Positions 48,691-60,831 of a stretch of 64,000 nt of DNA are shown one piece after another. The notes under the pieces are model-generated. The model worked only from the letters and a program-made list of their open reading frames with translations, was not told where the DNA came from and did no database searches. Origin of the DNA: Primula veris (Eukaryota; Streptophyta; Magnoliopsida; Ericales; Primulaceae). The stretch spans positions 42,056,795 through 42,120,794 of the forward strand of contig OY821740.1 in NCBI GenBank assembly GCA_963682055.1, in the 5' to 3' direction. The position numbers and the translations under genes are program-made. The number at the start of each line of letters is the position of its first letter. Within the stretch, counting starts at the first letter, position 1.

Positions 48691-50163
48691 TTGGTTAAAA
48701 TTAATCATTATTCTAAGTAGTACTTTATCTATGATTAGCTGCTTCGACAACCACAAGTTTCGAAATAGTTATGTTAAAGTCCTTGTACTTTCCTTATTGA
48801 ACAATTATAGTCATTTAGGGGGGTTTTCATCCACTTTGTTTTAAATCAATAAAAATAAAGAGTGAGTTTTCTCCGCTATTAATTAAAAAAAAAAAGAACA
48901 AGTGCTTCAGTAGCATGCCCTTTTATTTATATTTTACAGCAATTATTTTTGTATATTGATTTTTTTACGGCTTTTAACAAATTATTAATTTTTTTTTTAT
49001 CAATTACTATACTATTCTTATTCATTTCCTTTTTAAAAGGGGCAGATTCCCTTCTCATTTTAGTGGGAAGCCTTCCTCGTCTCTCCCCTGTTTCTTCCCG
49101 AGCGACATTCTCTCGGATCTCTCCCTTCCCTTTCCTTCTCCATTGCGAATGGCTACCTTTCCACGCAAGACTCCTCCATGGGGGAGCGCCTCTTCCATTG
49201 TGCTTACTCTTATCCTTCCGGTATTGTTACTTGAATCTCTTCTCCAAAGGCCAATACCAAGTTTGTTATCAGGAAGTTCAAATTCTATTTAGTAAGTAAA
49301 ATTTATAGACATCACTTTGTGAAAACGCTCGTTGCTTTGGAAATGTACCTCTACGAATACTATACTACCACCAAGTAAAGACTCCTCTTACACTTCTTTC
49401 ACGGTTCACACATTATCATATAGAGTGAAAGTGTAATATGGTAAACTTGTTAACACTAGTTAACTTGTTACAAGTGTTAACAAGTTTAATTTAATTTTGT
49501 TTCATTTCTGTGAGGTCCGAGTATAAGAGCTGAGTGTAAGAGGAGTGAAGTGAACGTACCATCCAGCTCTTCAGCAAAAAAAAATCCCTATTCATCATAT
49601 GCTGTTCCGAACAAAAAATTACTACTATTTTCTAGATATGACTTAAACTCTGGTTGAAGCTATTAATTTTACTTTATTTTTTATGGAACCAACGCATGCC
49701 TATAATTTTCTGAAACTATAATAGAAACTACCCAACTCTTGAACTTGTTCCCTTTCCAATCAAATATTTTAATTATAGTAAAACAAAATATGGCCAGGCA
49801 TAAAGATCACGGTACATACAGCTTAAACCACCACCAAAATCGACGGCATCTTAGAGGGATACGGCACCATCATCCAATCCAATTCACAGCACAAGCAATG
49901 TAACAAAAACAGGAGCTTATTTTTCAGGTGCAAAGCGGAAAAAAATAGAGGGGAATACTGCAAGAGAAGTAAATTAGGGAGAACTTGACCACTTTTGGTG
50001 TGGGGAAATGCAGCACACTAACATCATTAAGAGCTAATATCAAGAGACACAGCTCAGTGATCTCTCCTCAATAGAAATAAATTAACAAGACGACTCAATG
50101 ATAACTAAGCACTAAGACCGTTTCTACAACCTTTGATCTGCTCCTGCAATTATCAGTTGCTTT
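48691..50163. other. Spacer between Sen54 and NUP93
   Basis: About 1.5 kb, with the Sen54 promoter at the left and the NUP93 3' UTR at the right. A pyrimidine-rich, relatively GC-rich stretch at 49060-49215 contains a 47-codon ATG frame (49149-49292) that I do not recognise. An inverted short repeat around taacaagt lies at 49446-49480. No gene is supported. Confidence 0.5.
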
Positions 50164-53100
50164 TCACAAACTTCGAGCCACCTTTTCATATAGGTCACGA
50201 GGCCAGTTCCTATTCAGGTTGTTTGCCAGGAAATTTGCAATCTGCACGAAAGAAGCAGTTAGCTAATCACAGTAGGTGTAAAATGTGATCAATACTTAAC
50301 CAAAAGGCACTAAAATAAAATTCAAAATACCATTCCCAAGCTTTACTATAAGGAATCCTCTCTTCGGTAAATAACAATATAATCAATGCCACAATCAAGA
50401 AAGGATACTAATACATGTTAAACTTGTAAATCATTTGCGGTTCGTGATAAGTACCGAAACCTGATTCACCATTATGGTGTAGAAGCTCAACACACGAAGT
50501 GGAAGTTATCATCCATGAATGGAAAAGGTATCATTACGTGTGTTGGTTTCACTATACTTGACTATGAAAGAAGAAAGGCACGATTCTATAAATAGGTAAG
50601 CAATATAGCAGAAAAAAGGAAACGAAGAAGAAAGATACACGGCTGTAAAGTCTACCTTGGTTCTCAAACCACGAAGTGATCCATCTGTATCATTTAGGTT
50701 GTCCAAGCACTGAAGAGAAACCTTAAGAAGGTCGGGCACACAAGCTTGAACATGGGGAGATAATGTAAGGAACACATCACTTGCCATGTCAGGTGTACGA
50801 GGGTCTAATGGAAGGAAGGGAATTTGAGCAACTTCTTTTATTGCATCTAAATACCGGCCTGCTCTTGCCAGGTTATGTATGGATAATACTGCCTCAAGCT
50901 GCCTCAACACAGTTTCTTGTCCCAAAACATGTTCTCTCTCCTGTAAACTGTTAAAAGAAAATATAGGTTTGTGTTAAGAATAGTTGGCTGTGGTGTTGAA
51001 ATATGTAATATTGTGTACACCATCAGAATCTAAAGAATTATGAAAATGAACTATTAGAAGCATCAGGGACAAAAGGCCAGTCCAGTTATACCTTACAAAA
51101 GTGGTCATCCAAGATGAACCACATGCAGCTTCAATAATATCAATAAAGATATGACAGGGAGCTATAAATTAAAAAATAAAGCACATGCCGTGAAAACATT
51201 GCCTATATGTCTGGTAGAATAGAAATGTAATAGCGAGTACCTGGCTGGAGGACGATACTTGTGCATCTGCAGAATATCATTCCCTGAATGAATTAGCCCT
51301 GCAGTCCGACTTTCACCGTCCAATCTACCACGTGATAATGCACATATGGCTTCAGAAAGGCATTTATTTATGGTGTCCAACGCCATTGCAAATGCCTCAA
51401 CTCTCTTCTGAATTTCTATCGACTGGATCCATTCAAAGAGAAGAACCACCATTTACACGGTAAGTGTTACATTGAAACAAAAGTTAAGGATGCTCAAAAA
51501 GAAGTATAAAAAATAAAGTAGAGTGAAATAAGAAAAGCCTACACATGACACGTAATAACAAGTCTCATGTTCTTAAGAGGAGATAAAATCATAGTAATTT
51601 AAACAGAAAGAGAGAGTCCCAATGACAACAAAGAAAGAAGTTAAGCACCGAGTTTCTTTTTCTTCCGCAAGATTTTTAATTCTATGAAACCAAAATTACC
51701 TCAGCAAAAAGGTTATGGAAAAGATAGAAACAAAGCTCCCTTTTTATCATATTTGGCAAAAGGAAAAGAGGCCACAAGGATATGACCAGTCCATTAAAGT
51801 TTGGGGGTTTTGAGAATGTGAAGTGAGAAAATGTGTTTTCAGTTTTCACTCAAACATTAACAAGGGTCTCAACTAGAATCTCAGATAAGATCTAAGACCT
51901 AAGTTATTAATATATTCAAGTATAAAAGTGCTGAAAAGATGACAAGGAAAGAAATTTACTTGGTCATAAAGGCCAGCCTCCAAACACTGCCTAGCAGCTT
52001 CAAGAAGAAATTGTTGTCTAGTTTTCCCATCAACCAAAAACCTCCCAAGTTCGCTTTCTTCTCCAGAGCCACTTGGGCCAAGCAAGAACTGAATCCCACC
52101 ATCTCTCAACAAAAGTTCTGTAAGGAGCTGCTTCATCATCAAACCCCTCTGTCTTTGCTGATCATCATTACCTCTACCACTCCACGACATCTCCCCACCC
52201 CCCAACGCACTTCCAGCTTGTGCAAAATATTCCAAACTCATTGATAAATTACCATTTCGTAGATAGGAAGATCCGTATTGTCTTATTATACTAGACGCCT
52301 CTGCAAGAGCATCCATTACACCAAGTTTTTGCCCAGGGCCAGCACTAACGGAAAAGGCTCCATGGTCTGCCATGGCAATAGATATATGCACAGCATCTAC
52401 GTAATATCCTTCTTCACCAACATCCTTTGACAAATATAAAACTGCTGGTAGCAACTGGATACTTAAAAGCAAGACGTAAGGGTATACCAAAGGGTCCTTT
52501 CCGTTTTTCGTATAGTGAGAGGGCTCAAATTTATTAAGGTAGGCTTGCAAATCATCCAAAGTGTAAGAAGAATATCCTTCGTTTGAGAGGAAAGTATTGG
52601 ATCCTTGGGAAGAGTCTCTTATGGCGGACAATTTGAACCATAGGAAATCTTCTATAGTGTTGAAAAGTGTGGGAAATTCTCGAAGTAGACGGTCAACATG
52701 CCTACGAGAACCGGATATAATTGTGTATAATAGTAATTTTTTCTTGTCATATGCAGCCCGACCAACGCGGTCACCCATTCGCAGCAATTTTTCGCATTCT
52801 TCTGAAGCAGTAGCTGCTGTCTCTGGCGACACCATTCCACCACTAGCAATCCATTCGGAAAGCTGGGAGAAAGAAAGAGAAACTATAAGAACCAAAAGAC
52901 GACTCTATACGTAACCATCAACCAATTACGAATAAACAGTACCTGAGGAGCAAAATTGTGTGAAGTACGAGAAGATATAGCGATGTTCCTCGCCTCCTCG
53001 TAATAGCCAGTCCTCAAGCAGAAGTAAATCTTTTGTTGAACACAAAAACAGAGATCAATCAAAAACGAAAAATTATTTGTATATAATAATATGGCAAATA

Positions 53101-56100
53101 AATACCCCAAAAATGCATGCAACTATTGTATATTCCTCGAGAATCCTCTTTTTTTTTCTTGCTCTTTTATCCTTCCCACATCAAGATCAAGTAGGAAGAG
53201 AAAATATCTGCAAACGCATTATCTTATATGAAAGTATGAAAGTAGCATTAGAACTCGAGGTATGCATGTACTGTCAGTTTGCTACTAAATGTCCACGAAT
53301 ATATTGTCCAGTCCTTACATATTCGCTATAAATATCTTATTTAGCAGATCTGGAGAGAGTAAATGGAGCCATATTGAAGAAGGAAATAAGTGAATTACAG
53401 AAGGAATTGAAAGGAAAAACACCTCAGCATGTATACCAACCCATCAACCAATGTATCATATCTATTATGAAAACCATACAAACACCATAGCCACTGTTAT
53501 AACTTGGTACTGGTGAAGGTAAATATGCGACCGGTAAAACTTATATTTCGAGGTGGAACTTAGACAAGACACCACTTTTCATAGCCGAGTGGCTAGGAAA
53601 ACAAAAGGTATAATATTACAGAAATACAATCACTTACATGTTATGGGAATATAGCAAAAAATCAAATTGAGAATAATGAAAATACAAGTGATTTCATACG
53701 CTTATGTCACTATTGGAGAATAATGAACAAATTATAGATTATATCACGACGTCTGTCACCAAAAAAAGAGAAGAAAATAACAATGTTTGGTTAAAACACA
53801 GCAAGAAAAGTAATTAAATATCGGAAGGTAAGTACCTGTTGCCATGTAGTATCAACTGGAGGCTGTCGACAAGTATCACCCGCATCAAAGTCTAAAACCC
53901 CATAATCCCTCAAACGGATCTGCATAGAAAGAAAGAAGAAGATAAAATAAGTATGTACTCAAACAACATGCTTTTTCCATATAAATAGATAATACACTAT
54001 TTTAGCAGCATCGAAATTAAAAAAACAGCAGACAAACCCTGAGAAACGCACGTATCTTCTGCAAGTTACCAACTGTGCCTCCAAGAGCAGCCTACAGAGA
54101 GACCAGAAGCATTAGCATCAACATACTTAATACCCTTTACACGTATATAATAGTTGCAAGCATACCTGTGCTGGATGGCTATGGATTGTGTCAAGGATAT
54201 ATTTCTCGTGTCCCCATTCCAAATGGCGCCTTGCACCAATCACAAAAGACATTTTCTTTGAAACATTCCATTGAATATTTGATACCTCCCCCATTAGCGA
54301 CTATAAAATAAGTGAATACAGTTATCATTTCGCTACTCGCAAACAAGTGGGATACATATGAGAAATTGGTAAAAATAAAATAAAATGTACCTGAATTAAG
54401 TGCCATATTTTCTGCATGGTAACTGATTTTCCACTAGAAGCATCAAGGCCACAACTCTCATAAGCGCTCTTGAAAGAATTAGCAGGCTAATGGAAATAAA
54501 AACACAGTTATTCTTGAGACCAAAACCTGGAACTTAAAATGTCACAAATTCCAAAACCTAAGAACCTAGAAATGGATATTGACATTATGGGATAATTACT
54601 GTTTACATATACAAACTATTTGCTTTTAACAAAATGCATACCGAATTACATGTTTTCTCAAAAAACATACCAAACTCTTTAAAACAGATCATTCAACATA
54701 TTGATGTCACCTAAGAGCCAAAAAATGGCAAATTAAAGAGGAGATTACTATTTTACCCCTCCCTAAACATCTATATATTTCTCCATTCTAAATATCTATT
54801 ATCTCTTAGTTCTTCGTTCTTTTTTCTTTCCCCTTCCATGGTCACTATTAACTGCCAAATCAAGCAAAGAAACTGAGATTCACTTAGGGTGTTTTTGGCC
54901 CGGAAAACTTATGGGAAAATGAAAATGATTTCCTGAGATAACATTTTTTTTGTTGGCTTCATAAGAAAATTAATGGAAAAGAAAATAAAAGAAAGTGTGA
55001 GAAAAGTTTGTGTAAAATGTGGGAAACCAATTTCCTTCCAAAATTGGGAGGAAAAAGAAAACAAGTGGGAAAATTCTCACCCCCCTTCTCTCTCTCACCT
55101 CTCCACAGATCTCTCTCTCTCTCTCTCTCTCTACATCTATACATATAATTAGTATGCACCAGCTGAAACATACATGTTTGAAGCGTTAGCTGCTTTACAT
55201 AAACAATTCAATAATTTATTATCCAATAATATAGCCTACTCATTCTGCGGCCCTCGTTATTCAACCATTATTTTATTTTCCTGTGTAAAAACGCAATTAG
55301 ACAATCTGGGACTTAACAAAACTAACTCAACACAAATAAGCCTTATTTTAGATATATGTCATTTTTCTAGAAAACAAGCATTATTATTTATAATAATTCA
55401 CTTGCTATGAATATTTGATTTTATTTTCATTTTCTCGTTACTTTTACAACCTTCCAAACACATGACCAGAAAATGATTCCATGCTACTTTTCCTTTCTTT
55501 TCCTTTTCTTTTCTTTTCTCCTGTCATTTTCCGGGTTCCAAACACACCCTTAAAGGTTTTTTATACCTGGAAATAGACAATTTTCTAAACCCCACAATTT
55601 TCCAAAATTTTGGAAAGTTATCAAATTTGTGTACCTTAATGTTTAATCTGAATAAAACAAAATTAATTCTATGTAAGAAAATTTGCTAATCCGACTATCT
55701 ACCATGTGAATCTGAGAAGGGGAGTTTTATAGTTTAATTTTCGTAATTGTCGAAGATTTATGAGGCTACGAGGATGTGAATCTGGGATGGGGAGCAGGTG
55801 GTTTTGTTTTTTAATCAGATTTATGTTTATAGACACACACACACGCGTATATTTACAGATAAAGAGTAGTTTTCAATCAGTTTTCTGCCCTAGTTAGATC
55901 GGAGAGATGTTACGGAGGAGAGAGATTAAGAAAATTAGAGTGAAAACAAAAAGGAAGAATATACGCCTGTTTTGTTGATAATGTTCCTTGATCCCATCCC
56001 ATATTCTGGTGCAAAAGACATTTACCCCTCTTTTTGTCTGTTAGGTGACATCAGTATGTCGAATGATTAGTTTTAAAGAGTTTGGTATGCTTTTTGAGAA

Positions 56101-59100
56101 AACATGTAATTGGGTATGCATTTTGTTAAAAGCAGATAGTATGTATATGTAAACAGTAATTATCATTACTAGTGATCGCTTGTCAATAATAGGTCATTCA
56201 CTGACTAAACCTATAATTTCGTAAATGCAGGTGGATGGCAAGAAGGCCTTACTTTAAAGGGTAGCCCGCGCTGTCTTGCATTATTGAGATTCTTAACAAC
56301 TATAGCATAAGCTGCAGCTTTTTTCTCAAGGACAGGCTTGTCCCCAAGAGGTACAATTTCCATGCTAGATTGACCAGATGACAGCTGGCGATTTGGGGTG
56401 AAAGATACAATTGAACCGGGTGTAGTCCTCACACTACTTGAATCAATTAGATTGGTTTTAGGTAAATTGGAAATCCGGCTCATACTCTGAAGAAAGTCTC
56501 TTTTCTCCTTTTGCCAGTCGTCCTATTAAAAAGAGTCCCAGACAGCTTTCAACAAAAAAATAATACGGAGTAATAAAGCTGGAGATATAAGTTTAATGAA
56601 ATGAAGTGAAAGAAAGTAACCTCCAAAACACTCATCATATGATCATTAAAACTCCTAAGGTTGTCCTTTTGAGCTTCCTGAATAGCTGAAACCATTGCCA
56701 TCTCATGTACCTACAGTGATGTGAACGTATAAACAACATATACGGCTATCTTTGAACCAGATAAAGAAAAGGCATTTGATGTGAGCTTAAATGACTGGAT
56801 CATTGAATTATGAAATCTAAAAAAAAGGTAGTAATTATAGCACAAAATGTACCACCGCAACTCTACATGCACTGGTTAAAATATTACTAATAAAACAGAC
56901 TGGCGATAGACAGAAGTAACTCTAGACTTCAGGACAAACAAAAGTTGAAAATTGAAAAAGCATATTGTGAACAGAACTGTAACAAGAAATACAACTATAT
57001 GAATACAAGGAAGCAACTACAGCTATAAATGATAGAACCCAGCAGAAGGAAAAAAAGATAAACAAAAGCATAGGCGGGGTTACCTGCTGCAAATACTCTT
57101 CCACGCTTGTTGCCTCAGCAGGAAAAACATCCTCAAAAGTAGTCTACAGTTATGAAGAAAGAGCAACGCACAAACAGAACCAACTATTAGTGCAAGAAGC
57201 AAATGAAAGTGGAATAACTAACTTGAAAAATGTCTGGACAAGAACCGTTTTCCATATATGACTTAAAGGAGAAAGATACTAGTGCGTGATATTTCAATGG
57301 ATCCTCAGAACTCCAACCCTAACTGATAGGAGTACTTGTTTAAAAAACATGATTTTAAGTCTTACTGAATAAAAACACTACGCAACCAAGAATTCTATAG
57401 ACTAGGTAACGTACATATTGTTATTGATAAGCTATCCCATGTAGGCATAAGGACGCATTGCAAACAAAACAATACATTCACTTCATGCAAAATTAGAATG
57501 AAGATAGAAAATCATTTCTTGTTATACTCGTTCTCCAAAGATCTCAAAGAGACAATTATCCCATGAAAAACTTATTCCAAAGCCAGCGGTTAAAGAGATA
57601 AAGATAACCTGGAGTTCTAACAAAAATTACTCTAAAACTTAAACTTCTGTATAATCTAGAGTAAGGACGTAACAACTACATTTGTATATCTTTCAAAAAA
57701 TGCAGAAAAGAATCATGCATTATGACAAATTTGCTTTTTCACATCAGATATGAGAAATAATGCACTGAATATAAAAGAGCATATAATGGAGACAGATGTT
57801 AAGCTGTGTTATAATATTATTCATCAACTGTAAGAAGTAAATAATTTTACCTTCAACTCAAACGATTTAAGGTCCCGAGCAAGCTGCTCTGCATTTAACC
57901 CTTCACGTGCTAGTAACCTGAATATAATAACAAACAATTTATCCTTTTATAGCTTGGACTACTCCAAGATCCAACGACAACCCATATATGGAGGCAAAGG
58001 GATTGAGAAAGTGGCTAAGCTTCATAGCTTAGTTTTATTATCCTGCTAACATACATATCTGTTCATACCATTAAAAAAAATAACTCCTCTATATTAGGTG
58101 CACAGATTTTTGGTAGGAATTAGCAACAGTTTTTGTGAAAAATCACTATAATCAGGCGGGGTAAATACTTCTAATACATTTCCCTATGAGTATGACAAAT
58201 CCTTATTCTTACAAAAATATACTTAAGTACAAAACAGGATTATTTCAATATTGTTAGCGAGCAAAGGCTCAAACAAACTTAAACACGATTGTATTTCATT
58301 CTACACCAATTTGAGAAATAGTGGCTCAGCTAGTCCTAACTTTAAATAAATAAATAAATGAATGAAGTTAGCTTGAAGCCCCGATCGTTTTGCCAGTTTA
58401 TATTCCATCTTTCTAGGTTTCTGCCTACAAATGCTAAAAAATTTAATCATGAAACCCTAGTTGTTTCTCTCAGCCCCAAATAAAGCAGCTTAAAATCTTC
58501 AGTTTTACATCCAAAGATGCCCTCAACATAGTTTTAAATGTACACCTGCAACTAGTACAAGTTTCAATTCAAAAAAACCTTAATTTATCTTCTCAGCCTA
58601 AAAAAATCCATCTATTCCTTCAAATAACACATTCACAACCTGTCTTTGGAAACATAAATTATATCAATAGCTGCAAGTATTAGAAGTTCCAAGCCAAAAA
58701 ACCGAACTTTTTCCCCCTCAACCTCAATAAAACCAGCTTAATTACTAAAAGGGAAAAAAGCGATTTAGTACCCAACCTTTAAGTTTTACCAATTTACTAC
58801 CCAACCTACCAATTTTCGTCCAATTAAGTGTCTAATAGCATAAGTGGATGAAATTGTAGTCACTATATCTCACATTTAGTAATATATTTTTGACGGATAT
58901 ATTCTAGTCACTAAACACTAGTCCCCTAGTTAGACTAAAATTGGTAGCGTGGCGCCCTAATTGGTAAAACTTAAACGTCGGGTACTAAATTGGTAAAAGC
59001 CAATAAGACGGGGTACTGAATAGCTTTTTCCCCGTTACTTAAAATAAGCATCCAAACATGCCCTTAATATAGATTAATAAAATAAACCTAGTAGCAGCAA

Positions 59101-59367
59101 TGGATTGAGTAGGAGCTTCGGTCCTTAGGGTTTTTGCCTTGAGCTTCTTCGATAAAGCCTCCAATTGATCCAAATTCCTCTGTGCAAATGCCAAATAATA
59201 AAATAAATTCAAATACTATTACACATGACACAAATATACATAAATAAATAAATATGTATATATACCTGAAGAGGGGGGAACTGGGCGGAGGGGGCAGCTT
59301 GTTCTAGAAGCTTCGATGAAGAGTGGAGGAGATCGCTCCACCCACCCATCTCTGTATCGCTACCCAT
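50164..59367 (-). CDS. NUP93: Nuclear pore complex protein NUP93 (Nic96 family)
   Basis: Fifteen coding exons: 59266-59367, 59088-59179, 57851-57917, 57084-57143, 56621-56710, 56253-56522, 54391-54486, 54166-54300, 54038-54091, 53836-53919, 52943-53029, 51960-52862, 51241-51422, 50656-50947, 50164-50241. They total 863 residues, against about 861 in Arabidopsis NUP93A. All are GT-AG with continuous phase. The N-terminus (MGSDTEMGGWSDLLHSS) and early coiled-coil part are followed by a serine-rich linker in exon 6 and then the long all-helical Nic96 domain, including TGYYEEARNIAISS and the exon 12 block that ends CLEAGLYDQ. The C-terminus is NLNRNWPRDLYEKVARSL. NUP93 is a scaffold nucleoporin of the inner ring, linking NUP205/NUP188 and NUP155 to the channel NUP62 complex. 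Intron 6 (54487-56252) and intron 2 (57918-59087) are long because of transposon insertions. Confidence 0.96.
54591..56164. mobile_element. Long-TIR DNA transposon in NUP93 intron 6
   Basis: The terminal inverted repeats are about 124 bp: 54591-54714 and 56041-56164. Shared blocks include gataattactgtttacatat, cttttaacaaaatgcatacc and catgttttctcaaaaa. Length is 1574 bp, of which 663 bp is a nested insertion. No transposase frame is present. Long TIRs suggest a Mutator-like element. The flanking bases (cattatggg and cattactag) match at only 6 of 9 positions, so the target duplication is uncertain. Confidence 0.8.
54887..55549. mobile_element. Tourist-like (PIF/Harbinger) MITE nested in the long-TIR element
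   Basis: The termini gggtgtttttggcccggaaa and the inverse of ttttccgggttccaaacaca are imperfect inverted repeats. Both sides are flanked by TTA (54884-54886 and 55550-55552), the 3-bp target of PIF/Harbinger transposons. The interior is rich in A and G on one side and T and C on the other, and it includes a (CT)n run at 55109-55132. It is non-coding. Confidence 0.85.
58751..59034. mobile_element. MITE with 9-bp flanking repeat in NUP93 intron 2
   Basis: The left end gggaaaaaagcgatttagta and the reverse complement of the right end, ggggaaaaagctattcagta, form inverted repeats. Further in, ttttaccaatttactaccc and the inverse of gggtactaaattggtaaaa pair too. Flanks ttactaaaa (58742-58750) and ttacttaaa (from 59035) agree at 8 of 9 positions, consistent with a Mutator-type 9-bp duplication. 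Confidence 0.7.
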
Positions 59368-60307
59368 TCTCTTTCTCTCTCTATATCTATATGTATATAT
59401 ATATGTGTGTGTATATGTAATTATGTATATATCGCTCGCGCTTTTGTGTTATGTAACTATGAGAGGGAGCTGATTTGGAAAAGCCCTACCTTTGAGCGGT
59501 AAAGTGAGAGAGAGGTGGGTTTTAGGGAACGTGCTAGTATAGCAGTACTAGTGGTTAATTTTTTGAAACGTTAACAAAACATGCGTCAAAGTATCAAAAT
59601 TAATAATTTAAGTACCAAGTTTTTATGTTTTTTCATAAACAGACATTTCTGGATAAATCTATCTCATTATTGAGATAAGTTGTTAGGTTGGTGTACAAAT
59701 CCGAAACTTAATTCTCATAATCGTTTCTTTATTTTACTATTTTTGTCATCATTTTTTCTCTATAAATTCAATGATAAAATTTGTTGTATGTTTCTACCTT
59801 TTTCTGTTATTAGAGCGAAAAATGAACCGGAAAAAAAAGGGCTTTATTTTGCTCGTTTGTGAAAAAATAACAAAGTTTGATACTTAAATTGTTAATGTTG
59901 ATAGTCTATTACATTTTATGTTAATGTCGGATAGCTCTGAGTGTACTAAATGTATTTTTTCACTAAAAATAATGGTTTTTATCGAACAAATTTTACTCGG
60001 AAACCTTACCCGGTGATAAGGTAAGTGATGTAATCCGACTATGCGTAGTATTGTAGTTTAATCATAATAAAACTGTTAATGTTTTATTGATACAAACATG
60101 TCAACGGGGTGAATTTTTTGAGAAATCATCAAAACTCTAGTTATTAAGTTACGTCAAAAGGAAGAAATCAATTTAAGTTTTTTGTCCAAATAGGACAAAA
60201 TGAATTTTTAAATTAAAATAAGATGGTTAGAACCACATTTACTTTAAAAAAAAATGTATTCAAAGATCGAGGGTGGTGGGTGGATGCACTTGCGAGTGCA
60301 CGCGCCA

Positions 60308-60342
60308 GGGTGGGGGTGTGGGAGGGTGGGGGAGTGGGGGGT
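60308..60342 (+). other. G-quadruplex-forming motif
   Basis: At least four runs of three or more G separated by loops of one to three bases (ggg-t-ggggg-tgt-ggg-a-ggg-t-ggggg), meeting the usual G3 rule. It is about 0.95 kb upstream of the NUP93 start codon, on the strand opposite to the coding strand. Confidence 0.75.
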
Positions 60343-60800
60343 GTTTGACGAAGAGCCGATGAATTTGTCCGTTGTCCGTAGGGGTAAAGACCCAATATTG
60401 TTATGAGGCTCTCAAATAAAAAGCTGTTATTCTAGGGGTTGAGAAGTGTGCGAGGTCCAATAATTTGAGAAGTTTAGATTTAGTGTCCCAAGCTTCTGAT
60501 TATGATAATTTAGTGCTCAGCATTTATGTTTATCGAAATTACTGTATGACTGTTTAATAATAGTAATACACTATGTAACAATTGGAGTCCAATGCTTACC
60601 GAAAAAATAGTAATCGGATGTTTAATTAAGATGAGTAGACAAGTTGATGGAAATTTTTTTTCTCATAAGATTTTAACAAATATTTTTATTATGTGAAATT
60701 GCTATTTAATCCTTTTGTATGTTAACCCCAATTCTCATGAGATTTTAACAAATATTTTTATTTTAACAGTAGTTCTTTTCTCAAGTTACCCCAATTCGAA

Positions 60801-60831
60801 GGGGAAGGGGGAGAGGGTGGGGGAATGGGGG
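60801..60831 (+). other. Second G-quadruplex-forming motif
   Basis: Runs gggg, ggggg, ggg, ggggg and ggggg are separated by short A/T/GA loops. It lies about 0.5 kb from the first motif and about 1.4 kb upstream of NUP93. Confidence 0.75.

Noticed and set aside
49149..49292. 47-codon ATG frame in a locally GC-rich spacer
   Set aside because: Short and unrecognised, with no supporting splice or regulatory sequence; kept only as a note in the spacer entry.
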